Source: JAIBJN01 sp963825255
GTDB lineage: Bacteria > Actinomycetota > Thermoleophilia > Gaiellales > Gaiellaceae
Assembly (NCBI GenBank): GCA_963825255.1
Contig: CAWGSF010000001.1
Location: forward strand, 496,001-560,000
Direction of reading: 5' to 3'
Length of the DNA: 64,000 nt
Both the position numbers and the translations under genes were made by a program. Positions 24,157 to 36,677 of the stretch are shown piece by piece (position 1 is the first letter of the stretch; each line of letters begins with the position of its first letter). Under the pieces are notes generated by a model, which did not search any database, had not been told where the DNA came from, and saw only the letters and a list, made by a program, of their open reading frames with translations.

Positions 24157-27100
24157 CTAGGGGCGGCCGGTGAGCCGCCGCACCGCGCGGCCGACACTCT
24201 GGAGCGCCCGCGAGTCCCAGAGGAGCTCCGGATCGGCGCCCTCGGTCTCCTCGCGCGGCCGGCGGGCCCGCAGGCCGGCGAGGAACGCGAACGTGAACGC
24301 TGCGGCCATCAGCCCGAAGCCGAGCTCGCGGCGGAGGCTGTCGAAGTCGCTGCTCGACTCGGCGAGGAGAAGCTGATGCGGGGCCAGGCGGACGTTCTGG
24401 GGCGTCGCCGTGCCGGTCCCGGTCGCCGTCGGGTCGGGCGAGGTCGTGCTCCGGGGACGTCGGGGCGGGCGGCGGCGGCGTCGAGCTCGGCGGCGGCGTC
24501 GTGTAGCTCGGCGGCGCGGTCGGGCGGGTAGGGCGGGTACGGCGACGGCACGGGCCGGTGCGCGGCTCCGCCGCCCTTAGACACCGTCAGCCCGATCTTC
24601 GTCCCGGAGCGGCGCAGACCGGTGGAGCTCCCCTTGATGACCTTGCCCTGCGGCACCTTCGCCGAGGCCTTGTAGGTGACGCGGCCGGCCTTGAATCCGC
24701 GCTTCTTCAGCGACTTCTTGGCCGAGGAGAGCGTCAGCTTGGCGACCTTGGGGACGACCTTCAGCGCGTAGGTCCGGGAGCCGACGTTGCCGGCCTCGTC
24801 GACGGCGGCGACGGCATACGCCTTCTTGTCGGTCGTCTTGAACGCGCCCATGGCGGCCGTGAGGGTGCTCCCGCCGACGGCCTTGACGACCGCGTTGTTC
24901 GCGTAGACGCGGTAGCCGGCGACGAGGCCCGAGTTGTCGCTCGCGGCCGTCCACGAGAGGGAGAACTTCTTCTTCTTGACCGCGCCCTTGAACCCGCCCG
25001 GCACGCCGGGTGCCTGCACGTCCCGCAGGAGCGTGAAGCGGGAGAGGTGGCGCGTGAAGATGCGGACGTTCGTCCCGTCGCGCTCGAAGCCGTCCTGCCA
25101 GGAGCCGGGGAGGCTGCTGCCGGGGACGGCGGCGATCGTCCGCCAGGCGCCGCTCTCGAACGTCGCCGGGATGACCTGCGAGAGGGTGTTGTCGATCTCG
25201 AGCTCGAGCGGCGAGGAGAACGAGGTCACGCCGGTGCCCGCCAGGGCCCAGTAGGCGGTGACGTCCAGGACGTCGCCGGCCGGCTGGAAGCCGCCCGACG
25301 CGCCCGTCGAGGGCTGCGGGTCGAGGCGGAGGACGAGCCAGTCGCCTGCGGGCGCGCCCGACCAGGCGCCCGCCGGCACCGTCAGCGTCGAGGCGGCGTT
25401 CGTGGCGGCGAGGGACATCGTGGCTGCGGCGAACGAGTTCTTCTCGACGTAGGGGTAGTCGCTGGCGGTGCCCGACCAGACCGTGAAGTGGACGCGGATC
25501 GGCTGCCGGTTCCCGGCCAGGTCCTCGAGCTCGCCGGCGAGCGTGTGCGGCCCGGTTGCGAAGCTCTGCGTGTAGGTGACCGTGTCGCCGGTGACCGACG
25601 CGGGGGGCGCGGCGCCGCCGTCGATCGTCGCGCCGACGATGCCGGAGACGTCCTCGCTCGCGACGACCTGAAGGGCTCCCGCGGCCGCCAGCGTCGTCCC
25701 GTCGAACGGGTCGGAGGTCGAGAGCCCGGGCTTCGTGTTGTCCACGGTTCGATCCTCGACGGCCGCCGAGGTGGTCGAGTTACCAGCGTTGTCGGTGACC
25801 ACGACGCGGAGGTCGTAGAGGCCGTCGGCGACGCTCGTCGTGTTCCACGACGCCGGGACGGACGTCCACGTGCCGGCGTTCGCCGGCGAGCGCTCGTAGG
25901 CGACGCTCGCGACGCCGGAGCCCGCGTCGCTCACGTTCGAGGTCAGCCCGACCGTGCCGCGGAGGTAGGCGCCCGGATCGTTCATGGTGGCGCTCGGCGC
26001 CGTGTTGTCCACCATCCGGTCCTCGACGGCCGCCGAGGCGGTCGAGTTGCCCGCGTTGTCGGTGACCACGACGCGGAGGTCGTAGAGGCCGTCGGCGACG
26101 AGCGTGGTGTCCCACGCGGCGCCGTACGGCGAGGTCGTGTCCACGTCGATCGAGCTCCAGGAGCCCGCGTTCGCGGGGGAGACCTGGAAGTCGACGCTCT
26201 GCACGCCCACGCCGGTGTCGCTCGGGGACGCGCTGAGGGCGACCGTCCCGCGCAGGTACTGACCGGGATCGGCCAGGCCGCCGCCGGGCGGCGTCGCGTC
26301 GACCGTCCAGGTGTACGACGCGGGAGTCGGGTCGGCGTTGCCGGCCGCGTCGGTCGCGCGGACGGAGAACGTGTGGCTGCCGTCGGCGAGGCCCGAGTAG
26401 GCCTCGGGGCTCGTGCACGCCGTCCACGCGCCCGCGTCGAGGCGGCACTCGAAGGTCGAGCCCGGCTCGCTCGAGGAGAAGTCGAACGACGGCGCTGCGC
26501 TCGAGCTCGGGTTGCTCGGGCTCGAGTCGATGGTCGTCTGCGGAGCGGTCGTGTCCACCGTCCAGGAGTAGGCGGCGGGGGTCGCGTCGGTGTTGCCTGC
26601 CCCGTCGGTCGCCCGCGCCCGGAACGTGTGGCTGCCGTCGGCGAGGGCCCGAGTAGGCCTCGGGGCTCGTGCACGCCGTCCACGCGCCTGCGTCGAGGCG
26701 GCACTCGAAGGTGGCGCCCGGCTCGTTCGAGGAGAAGTCGAACGACGGCGAGGTGTCGGAGCTCGGATCCGACGGAGCGGAGTCGATCGTCGTGTCGGGA
26801 ACGGTGCGGTCGATCGTCACGTCGATCACCACGGAGCCGACATTGGATGCGGTGTCGGTGGCGACCGCCCGGAGGGCTCGGTTGCCGTCGGGATCGACGG
26901 GCCACGAGGCCTCGAACGGAACGGTCGAGTCGGTGCCCAGGGAGACCCAGCTGCCGCCGGCGCAGGCCGCCGAGGCGTCGGAGCAGCTGAAGAACTCGAC
27001 GCTCGCGACGTCGGCGTCGGGGCTCGTCGCGCGCACCGTGTACGGATCGGCGTCGGACGCGTTCACGAAGCCGGACGGCTGGGTGATCGAGACCGGCGGA

Positions 27101-30100
27101 GCGCCCGTGTCCACCGTCCAGGTGTGCGAGGCGGGGGTCCCGTCGGTGTTGCCCGCGGGGTCGGTCGCGCGCACGTCGAACGTGTGCCCGCCGTCGACGA
27201 GGGGGCCGACGGTCGCGGGGCTCGCGCACGGATCCCAGTCGAAGCTGCCGTCGAGGCGACACTCGAAGGACGAGCCCGGCTCGCTCGAGTCGAACTCGAA
27301 CGACGGGGACGCGTTGTTGGAGGGGCTGCCGGGGACGGTCGTGAAGGTCGTGTCCGGCGCGGCCGTGTCCACCGTCCAGGTGTACGAGGCGGGCGTCGGG
27401 TCGGTGTTACCGGCCCCGTCGATCGCCCGTACCTCGAAGGTGTGGCTGCCGTCCGCGAGCAGGCCGGCGACCTCGGGGCTCGTGCAGGGCGTCCAGGCGC
27501 CCGCATCGACGCGGCACTCGAAGGCTGCGCCCGGCTCGTCGGACTCGAACTCGAAGGTCGGGGCGTCGTCGTTCGACGGATCGGCCGGGACGAGCACGAT
27601 CGTCGTCTGCGGCGCGACCGTGTCGATCGTCCAGGTGTGGGAGGCCGGCGTCGCGTCGGTGTTACCGGCGCCGTCGGTCGCCCGTACCTCGAAGTCGTGA
27701 CTGCCGTCGGCGAGCGGCCCGACCGACTCGGGGCTCGTGCACGCCGTCCAGGCGCCCGCGTCGAGGCGGCACTCGAAGGTGGCGCCCGGCTCGTTCGAGG
27801 AGAAGTCGAACGACGGCGAGGTGTCGGAGCTCGGGTCGCGCGGCGCCGAGTCGATGGTCGTCTGCGGCCCGTCGAGGTCGACCTTGACGACGTTGCGCGG
27901 ACGTGTAGGTGGCCTCGTTTTGGACGTGGTCGAAGACGCGGTAGCGATACTGGGCACAGAGACCGGAGGCGAGCGTGTCCGGGCTCGTCACCGTCGACCA
28001 GCCCCCGGAGAAGGCGGCGCAGGCGTTGCCGGTAAGGGTGGAGGTGCGCCGCTCGAGAACGCCCGTGCCGGCGGCGATGCCCGAGAGCGGATCGGAGCCG
28101 GCATCGACGCTCACCGCCACCTGCCCGTCGGCGTCGTAGCCGTCGGCGTACGCGACGGACCCGCCGGTCGGGGCGGCGGTGTCCGGCGTGACCGTGAACG
28201 TGTCGCTCGCCGTGTTCCCCGCGTAGTCGTGCGCCGTCACGGTCTGCACGCCCGAGAGGTCGCCGAGCCCGTAGCTCGTGCCGTAGGGGCTCGTGACGTC
28301 GTCCACGCCGCCCGGGAAGGACATCCGCTCGATGCCCGCCGTGGCGTCGGAGCTCGTGGCGGAGACGTCGTAGCTCCCCGACTGGCCGGTGTTGACGAAG
28401 ATCTCGCTCCCCGACACGTATGCGTAGGGGCTCGACTCCGAGAGCGTGATCGTCGGCTGGGCCGGGTCGGTCTTGTCGATCCGGATGATGTCGAAGGCCG
28501 TTCGCACCGGCTCGACGTTCCCCACCCGGTCGACGGAGAAGTAGCGGATGACGTAGACGCCGTCCGCGCTCAGGTTGATCGTGGTCCCCTGCGCCGAGCT
28601 CGTCGTCGGTAGGCTCCCGTCCGTCGTGTAGTACGTGGCCGCGACGCCCGCGCCGGAGTCGCCCGGAGTCAGCGTCAGGGTCACGGGAGCCGTCTGCCAC
28701 GCCGTGCCGATCGACGAGGTGTCGTCGCTCGTCGAGGGCGCATCGACGTCCTCGGTCACCTCGAAGTCGGCCGCGGCGGTGAGCCCGGCGCCGTTCGTCG
28801 CCGTCACCGTCTGCGTGCCGAAGAGGTCGAGGAAGCCGTAGCTCGTCTGGTAGGGCGAGGAGAGATCGTCGATCCCGCCCGGGAAGGTGACCTTGGCGAT
28901 CCCGGAGGCGCCGTCCGAGCTCGTGGCGGAGACGTCGTAGCTGTCGAACTCGTTCGTGTTGAGGAAGATCTCCGTGCCCGAGACGAAGGCATACGGGCTC
29001 GACTCCGAGAGGGTGATGACGGGAGCCGCCGGGGCGGAGAGGTCGACCTTGACGACGGCGCCCGAGGTGTAGGTGGCCTCGTTTTGGACGTGGTCGAAGA
29101 CGCGGTAGCGATACTGGGCACAGAGACCGGAGGCGAGCGTGTCCGGGCTCGTCACCGTCGACCAGCCCCCGGAGAAGGCGGCGCAGGCGTTGCCGGTAAG
29201 GGTGGAGGTGCGCCGCTCGAGAACGCCCGTGCCGGCGGCGATGCCCGAGAGCGGATCGGAGCCGGCATCGACGCTCACCGCCACCTGCCCGTCGGCGTCG
29301 TAGCCGCCCGTGTAGGCAACCGAGCCGCCCGTGGGCGCATCGACGTCCTCGGTCACCTCGAAGTCGGCCGCGGCGGTGAGCCCGGCGCCGTTCGTGCGCC
29401 GTCACCGTCTGCGTGCCGAAGAGGTCGAGGAAGCCGTAGCTCGTCTGGTAGGGCGAGGAGAGATCGTCGATCCCGCCCGGGAAGGTGACCTTGGCGATCC
29501 CGGAGGCGCCGTCCGAGCTCGTGGCGGAGACGTCGTAGCTGTCGAACTCGTTCGTGTTGAGGAAGATCTCCGTGCCCGAGACGAAGGCATACGGGCTCGA
29601 CTCCGAGAGGGTGATGACGGGAGCCGCCGGGGCGGAGAGGTCGACCTTGACGACGGCGCCCGAGGTGTAGGTGGCCTCGTTTTGGACGTGGTCGAAGACG
29701 CGGTAGCGATACTGGGCACAGAGACCGGAGGCGAGCGTGTCCGGGCTCGTCACCGTCGACCAGCCCCCGGAGAAGGCGGCGCAGGCGTTGCCGGTAAGGG
29801 TGGAGGTGCGCCGCTCGAGAACGCCCGTGCCGGCGGCGATGCCCGAGAGCGGATCGGAGCCGGCATCGACGCTCACCGCCACCTGCCCGTCGGCGTCGTA
29901 GCCGCCCGTGTAGGCAACCGAGCCGCCCGTGGGCGCATCGACGTCCTCGGTCACCTCGAAGTCGGCCGCGGCGGTGAGCCCGGCGCCGTTCGTCGCCGTC
30001 ACCGTCTGCGTGCCGAAGAGGTCGAGGAAGCCGTAGCTCGTCTGGTAGGGCGAGGAGAGATCGTCGATCCCGCCCGGGAAGGTGACCTTGGCGATCCCGG

Positions 30101-33100
30101 AGGCGGCGTCCGAGCTCGTGGCGGAGACGTCGTAGCTGTCGAACTCGTTCGTGTTGAGGAAGATCTCCGTGCCCGAGACGAAGGCATACGGGCTCGACTC
30201 CGAGAGGGTGATGACGGGAGCCGCCGGGGCGGAGAGGTCGACCTTGACGACGGCGCCCGAGGTGTAGGTGGCCTCGTTTTGGACGTGGTCGAAGACGCGG
30301 TAGCGATACTGGGCACAGAGACCGGAGGCGAGCGTGTCCGGGCTCGTCACCGTCGACCAGCCCCCGGAGAAGGCGGCGCAGGCGTTGCCGGTAAGGGTGG
30401 AGGTGCGCCGCTCGAGAACGCCCGTGCCGGCGGCGATGCCCGAGAGCGGATCGGAGCCGGCATCGACGCTCACCGCCACCTGCCCGTCGGCGTCGTAGCC
30501 GCCCGTGTAGGCAACCGAGCCGCCCGTGGGCGCATCGACGTCCTCGGTCACCTCGAAGTCGGCCGCGGCGGTGAGCCCGGCGCCGTTCGTCGCCGTCACC
30601 GTCTGCGTGCCGAAGAGGTCGAGGAAGCCGTAGCTCGTCTGGTAGGGCGAGGAGAGATCGTCGATCCCGCCCGGGAAGGTGACCTTGGCGATCCCGGAGG
30701 CGCCGTCCGAGCTCGTGGCGGAGACGTCGTAGCTGTCGAACTCGTTCGTGTTGAGGAAGATCTCCGTGCCCGAGACGAAGGCATACGGGCTCGACTCCGA
30801 GAGGGTGATGACGGGAGCCGCCGGGGCGGAGAGGTCGACCTTGACGACGGCGCCCGAGGTGTAGGTGGCCTCGTTTTGGACGTGGTCGAAGACGCGGTAG
30901 CGATACTGGGCACAGAGACCGGAGGCGAGCGTGTCCGGGCTCGTCACCGTCGACCAGCCCCCGGAGAAGGCGGCGCAGGCGTTGCCGGTAAGGGTGGAGG
31001 TGCGCCGCTCGAGAACGCCCGTGCCGGCGGCGATGCCCGAGAGCGGATCGGAGCCGGCATCGACGCTCACCGCCACCTGCCCGTCGGCGTCGTAGCCGCC
31101 CGTGTAGGCAGACCGAGCCGCCCGTGGGCGCATCGACGTCCTCGGTCACCTCGAAGTCGGCCGCGGCGGTGAGCCCGGCGCCGTTCGTCGCCGTCACCGT
31201 CTGCGTGCCGAAGAGGTCGAGGAAGCCGTAGCTCGTCTGGTAGGGCGAGGAGAGATCGTCGATCCCGCCCGGGAAGGTGACCTTGGCGATCCCGGAGGCG
31301 GCGTCCGAGCTCGTGGCGGAGACGTCGTAGCTGTCGAACTCGTTCGTGTTGAGGAAGATCTCCGTGCCCGAGACGAAGGCATACGGGCTCGACTCCGAGA
31401 GGGTGATGACGGGAGCCGAGGGAGCCGTGTTGTCGACGGTGACCGTGCGCGTGGACGACGTGAACGTGTTGCCCGCCTGGTCGCTCGTCACGACCCTTAG
31501 GTCGTAGTCGCCGTCCGCGAGCGAGGTCGTGTCCCAGCTCACCGAGTAGGGCGAGGTCACGTCCGTCCCGATCGACGTCCAGGCACCGCCGCCCGCCGGC
31601 CGGCGCTCGAACTGGGCGGAGGCGACGCCCGAGCCGGAGTCGGCGGAGCTCGAGGAGACGGCGACGGTGCCGACGAGGAACGCGCCGTTGGCGGGGGCGG
31701 TGAGCGACCCGGTCGGGTCGGTGCGGTCGATGGTGACCTGGACGACGTCCGCGCCGGTGTTGGAGGCGTGATCGGTGGCGACGGCGCGCAGAGCGCGATT
31801 CCCATCGACGTCGATCGGCCACGGGGCCGAGTACGGCGCCGACGTGTCGGTGCCGAGCGAGACCCACGTCCCGCTGCCGCAGGCGGCGCTCGCGTTCGAG
31901 CAGCTGAAGAACTCGACCTGGTCGACGTCTCCGTCGGGGGTCGTCGCGGTCATCGTGAACGGATCAGCGGATCCGCCGTTGACGAAGCCGGTGGGCGCCA
32001 CGATCGTCACGCTCGGCGACGCGTTGTCGACGGTGACCGTGCGCAGGGACGGACGTGAACGTGTTGCCGGCCTGGTCGGTCGTCACGACCCGCAGGTCGT
32101 AGTCGCCGTCCGCGAGCGAGGTCGTGTCCCAGCTCACCGAGTAGGGCGAGGTCACGTCCGTCCCGATCGACGTCCAGGCACCGCCGCCCGCCGGCCGGCG
32201 CTCGAACTGGGCGGAGGCGACGCCCGAGCCGGAGTCGGCGGAGCTCGAGGAGACGGGAACCGAGCCAGCCACGAAGGCCGCGTCGGCCGGGGCGGTCAGG
32301 GATCCAGTCGGGTTCGTGTTGTCGACGACGACGTCCTGGATCGTCGAGTCGAGCGTGTTGCCGGCGACGTCGAAGACGCGCGCGAGCACGCGGACGTTGC
32401 CATCGGCGGGCATGCTCGACCAGGTGACGCTGTAGTCGGGGCCCGTCGAGCTGGAGCCGATCGGCGTCGCCGGGGTGCAGGAGGTGCCCGAGCAGTAGAG
32501 GTAGGTGATCGAGTCCACGCCCGAGCCGGCGTCGGCGCCGGAGCCGGTGAGCTCCTGGCCGTTGCGGATCGCGCCGGGCAGGGCGTCGAGCGTCGCCGAG
32601 CTCGGGTCGGTCGCGTCGATGCGGATCTGCGTGGACGCGGTGCGCACGGGCTCGTCGTTGCCGACGTTGTCGACCGAGAAGTACTTGATCGTGTAGATCC
32701 CGTCAGCGGTCAGGCTGATCGTCGTTCCCTGCGCGGAGGAGGTCGTCGGCGTCGAGCCGTCGGTCGTGTAGTACGTGGCGGCGACCCCGGAGCCGGCCCC
32801 GTCGTCGGGCGTGAGCGTCGACGACCTGGCTCGTCGTCTTCCAGCCGGAGCCGATGGAGGCGGTGTCGTCGGTGGTCGAGGGGACGCTGCCGTCCTGCCG
32901 GAAGGCAAAGGCGGCGGCGGCGCCAGCCAGACCCGCGTTGTTGGTCGCCGTCACATCCTGGTCGCCGGTGGCGACCGTGGTGGCGCCCCAGGTGTAGTCC
33001 ATCTCGTACGGGCTCGAGGCATCGGAGCCCCCGCCGGTGACGTTGGCGATCGCGGGGAAGGCGACCGAGGCGATCCCCGACTGGCCGTCGGAGGCGCTCG

Positions 33101-36100
33101 CCGTCACCCGGAAGGTGCCGCCGTTTGCACCCGGCTTGTAGTAGAGCGTGGTGGCGGAGACGTGCTGGTCGGGATCGGCGGGATTCTCGGCCAGGCTGAG
33201 CGAGGGGGCCGCCGGCGCCGAGGTGTCCACCTTGGCATCCACGGAGGCGGTGACCGTGGCCGAGCGGTTGCCGACGTTGTCGGCGATCGAGTAGCGGTAG
33301 CGGTAGCAGGTGCCCGAGGCGACCGTCGCGTCCGGGTTGGCCACCGTCGTCCACGAGCCGGAGAAGGCACCGCAGCTTCCGTTCGTGAGCGTGGCCGAGT
33401 CGCGCTCGTACAGACGCGAGGAGGTGTCGAGGCCCGAGCCGCCGTCGGAGCCGTCACCCGCCGTCAGCGAGACCGAGAGCGAGGTGTAGTAGGGCCCGCC
33501 CACGAGCGAGAGCGTCTGGCCGGTGGGGGCGGTGGAATCCTGCGTCAGCGTGAAGGGCCCGTTGGCGCTCGTGAGCCCGGCGTTGTTCGTGGCGGTGACG
33601 TTTTGGTCGCCGGTGGCGACCGTGGTGGCGCCCCAGGTGTAGTCCATCTCGTACGGGCTCGAGGCATCGGAGCCCCCGCCGGTGACGTTGGCGATCGCGG
33701 GGAAGGCGACCGAGGCGATCCCCGACTGGCCGTCGGAGGCGCTCGCCGTCACCCGGAAGGTGCCGCCGTTTGCACCCGGCTTGTAGTAGAGCGTGGTGGC
33801 GGAGACGTGCTGGTCGGGATCGGCGGGATTCTCGGCCAGGCTGAGCGAGGGGGCCGCCGGCGCCGAGGTGTCCACCTTGGCATCCACGGAGGCGGTGACC
33901 GTGGCCGAGCGGTTGCCGACGTTGTCGGCGATCGAGTAGCGGTAGCGGTAGCAGGTGCCCGAGGCGACCGTCGCGTCCGGGTTGGCCACCGTCGTCCACG
34001 AGCCGGAGAAGGCACCGCAGCTTCCGTTCGTGAGCGTGGCCGAGTCGCGCTCGTACAGACGCGAGGAGGTGTCGAGGCCCGAGCCGCCGTCGGAGCCGTC
34101 ACCCGCGCGTCAGCGAGACCGAGAGCGAGGTGTAGTAGGGCCCGCCCACGAGCGAGAGCGTCTGGCCGGTGGGGGCCGTGGAATCCTGCGTCAGCGTGAA
34201 GGGCCCGTTGGCGCTCGTAAGCCCGGCGTTGTTCGTGGCGGTGACGTTTTGGTTGCCGGTGGCGACCGTGGAGGCGCCCCAGGTGTAGTCCATCTCGTAC
34301 GGGCTCGAGGCATCGGCGCCCCCGCCGGTGACGTTGGCGATCGCGGGGAAGGCGACCGAGGCGATCCCCGACTGGCCGTCGGAGGCACTCGCCGTCACCC
34401 GGAAGGTGCCGCCGTTTGCACCCGGCTTGTAGTAGAGGGTGGTGCCGGAGACGTGCTGGTCGGGATCGGCGGGATTCTCGGCCAGGCTGAGCGAGGGGGC
34501 CGCCGGCGCCGAGGTGTCCACCTTGGCATCCACGGAGGCGGTGACCGTGGCCGAGCGGTTGCCGACGTTGTCGGCGATCGAGTAGCGGTAGCGGTAGCAG
34601 GTGCCCGAGGCGACCGTCGCGTCCGGGTTGGCCACCGTCGTCCACGAGCCGGAGAAGGCACCGCAGCTTCCGTTCGTGAGCGTGGCCGAGTCGCGCTCGT
34701 ACAGACGCGAGGAGGTGTCGAGGCCCGAGCCGCCGTCGGAGCCGTCACCCGCGCGTCAGCGAGACCGAGAGCGAGGTGTAGTAGGGCCCGCCCACGAGCG
34801 AGAGCGTCTGGCCGGTGGGGGCGGTGACGTCGCGCGTGAGCGTCAGTTGGGGCGAGGGGCTCGAGGAGTTGAGGGCGTTGTCGACGGCCGAGACGGCCTG
34901 GGATCCCGGCGAGGTCGTGTTCGCCGTCGTCCACGTGTACGTGTTCGACTGGTACGGGCTCGTCGTGTCGGTGACCGCCGTGTGCGTGAAGCCGGTTGCC
35001 GCGAGCGCCGGGAACGTCACCGAGGCGACGCCCGAGCCGGCGTCGGTCGCGGCGTCGTTGACGCGGAAGGTCCCGCCCGCAGCGGTGTTGTAGTACTGCG
35101 TCGCCGTCGTCGCGTCGAAGTACTGGCCGCCGGGGTTGGTGAGCTCGGTGACCGTGAGCGAGTGCGACGGGGCGGTGTCGTCGGCGGCCGGGTGCGTGAT
35201 GAATGCGTTGCCGTCGTTGACGTAGAAGTCGAGCCGGCGGCGACGTCGCGGTGCCGGTGTTGATGCCGCCTGTCTGGTGACGCCAGTAGTCGACGAAGAG
35301 CGTTTCGCCGGCGGCGAGCGAGAAGGCGGGGAGCGAGTAGCGTGACCGTCGTGGTCTTCGGGTTGACCGTCGTGCGGAGGTTCTGCGCCGCCGGGTCGTC
35401 GGTCGGCGTGAGGATCGTCCCTGTCGGCGTCGAAGGCCGACCCGGAGACCGTGCCCTTCCAGACGCCGACGGTCAGGATGGCCGTTCCCGCCGTGAGCGT
35501 CGTGTTGGGGATGTCGGTCACGACGGTGAAGCTCCAGTTGCCGGCGGGGAAGCCGGTCGCGCCGCCAGCCGGGTCGACGATCCAGCCGCTTGCCGTCTGT
35601 CGTCGTCGGGATGGTCGTGAGCTGGGTCGTGTTCGATGCGCCGGGTTCCATGCGTACCAGCCGGTCGCGTTCTGGCGCCGGCGATGTTGTCGGTGGTCGT
35701 GTCGACCGTGCCCGAGTCCGCCGTCGAGGTCCAGCCGCCGGTGTCCGAGGTCGCCGTGCTCCGAAGGTTGAGCGGCGTCGGGTAGTTGGCCGCCGGGTCG
35801 ATGACGTAGGGGAGGGGGAGCTTCGAGTCGTCGAGCTTCAGGGTCAGCCACCACGTGCCGCCGTCGTCGTCGAGCCCCCAGCGCAGCCCCTTGGGCGTGA
35901 TGTCGCGCCCGTGCTCGTCGAGGATCCGGACCGGGTCGAGGCTGATGTCGGCGGAGTGCTTGCGCGTCGGGTCGAGGAAGCAGACCTTCCCGTCGCTGCC
36001 GATGTGGGGGACGAGCCGCGTCGCGAGCTGCCAGCGCCACGTCCGCTCGCCCTGGCGCTTCGCGACCGTGAGGAACTCCTCGGTGCGCCCGTTCTTGACG

Positions 36101-36486
36101 ACGATCGTCTCGGCGCCGAAGTCCGTCTCGCGCGTGACTCCGTAGACGTGCCGCTTCCACTCGGCGTCCCCGACGTCCTGCGAGACGACCGAGAAGGACG
36201 CGCCCTTGTGGGAGACCGTGTAGCCCTCGTCGTGGATGCGAACGTCGACCCCGGGGGCCGGCCTGCGGCTGAGGGGCGCCTGCGCCCTCTCCGGGCCGAG
36301 CGCGTTCTGGAGGAAGACGACGTCGGCGTCGAGGCGACCGAGGCCGGCGATGGCGACGACGGCGAGGAAGACGGCCGCCGCCAGCGCGAGCGCGGCCGCC
36401 GCGCGCACGGGGGCGCCGCGCAGGGCATCACGCTCGACGCTCGTCGCGCCGTTCTCCGTCTGCCGCAGTGGAGGAAGGTCCGCCAT
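24157..36486 (-). CDS. Giant repeat-built surface protein (about 4,100 codons, many frameshifts)
   Basis: One long gene can be followed from ATG 36486 to TAG 24157, although the frame changes many times. The N-terminus has a membrane/signal segment (LALAAAVFLAVVAIAGLG), then a beta-rich domain ending in DSKLPLPYVIDPA, as in other actinobacterial giant proteins. A domain at 35100-35700 is followed by 215-residue repeats (32933-34826), Ig-like units (31420-32900), 199-residue repeats (28737-31419) and 85-90-residue units with ECRLDAGAWTACTSPE (26295-27890). The end has a fibronectin-like domain (about 24750-25030), a Pro-rich linker, a transmembrane helix (GLMAAAFTFAFLAGL) and a basic tail. It is probably an adhesin anchored at the cell surface. 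Visible frame changes lie near 24450, 24520, 26646, 27895, 29396, 31111, 32050, 32818, 34106, 34752 and several in 35220-35720. Confidence 0.8.
26295..27890 (-). repeat. Ig-like units of about 85-90 residues
   Basis: Repeated units each contain a PSFDFSSNEPG-type strand, the ECRLDAGAWTACTSPE motif and a TDAAGNxDPTPASYTW strand. Unit starts are visible near 26295, 26555, 27108, 27366 and 27620. They differ by 10-30 percent, so they are older than the 597-bp repeats next to them. The paired cysteines in ECR and ACTSP suggest a disulfide in each unit. Confidence 0.75.
28737..31419 (-). repeat. 597-bp tandem repeat (199 codons), more than four nearly identical copies
   Basis: The same marker begins at about 28803, 29401, 29998, 30595 and 31193, giving spacings of 598, 597, 597 and 598 bp. 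The copies are almost identical at DNA level; a recurring change is GCG/GCC in one codon (Gly or Ala before SGIAK). The two 598-bp spacings each contain one extra base (29396 and 31111) that breaks the frame. A diverged half copy lies at 27903-28140. Each unit encodes two beta-sandwich-like domains. Copy number in the genome may be mis-assembled. Confidence 0.88.
32933..34826 (-). repeat. 645-bp tandem repeat (215 codons), three copies
   Basis: The marker TCCGGGTTGG occurs at 33331, 33976 and 34622, giving 645- and 646-bp spacing. Copies are nearly identical in DNA. Two of the three copy ends (about 34106 and 34752) carry the same one-base insertion (ACCCGCGCGT instead of ACCCGCCGT); the third, near 33459, does not. 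Each unit encodes a domain with SLAENPADPDQH and YRYRYSIADNVGNRSATVTA. Confidence 0.85.
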
Positions 36487-36559
36487 CGATTTGTTGGTGC
36501 CCGCTCGCCTCGCGGGGTTGTCCGTACGAATCCATCGGCAGAAGCGGTGGACGGCTGGA

Positions 36560-36668
36560 GGTAGGACGGTATGAAACGCGCATGAGCGGGCCTCCTACCC
36601 CCCGTCCGGGTGACCCCGGGGGCCCTCGGACGGGCGATCGGGGCGATCTCGCCGCCGCCGCGTAGAAT
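36560..36668 (+). promoter_or_regulatory. Divergent spacer with inverted repeat and -10 box
   Basis: The 191-bp region 36487-36677 separates the giant gene (minus) from the mutase gene (plus). GGTAGGA at 36560-36566 pairs with TCCTACC at 36593-36599. TAGAAT at 36663-36668 lies 9 nt before the mutase ATG, giving a probable leaderless or nearly leaderless start. No clear promoter for the giant gene was found. Confidence 0.35.
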
Positions 36669-36677
36669 TCGGCCACG

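Noticed and set aside
28737..34826. CRISPR array or transposon explanation of the tandem repeats
   Set aside because: Units are 597 and 645 bp, multiples of three and coding throughout; there are no short direct repeats with unique spacers and no transposase.
36487..36677. Cobalamin or c-di-AMP riboswitch between the giant gene and the mutase gene
   Set aside because: Neither the B12-box nor the ydaO-type conserved segments could be found on either strand.
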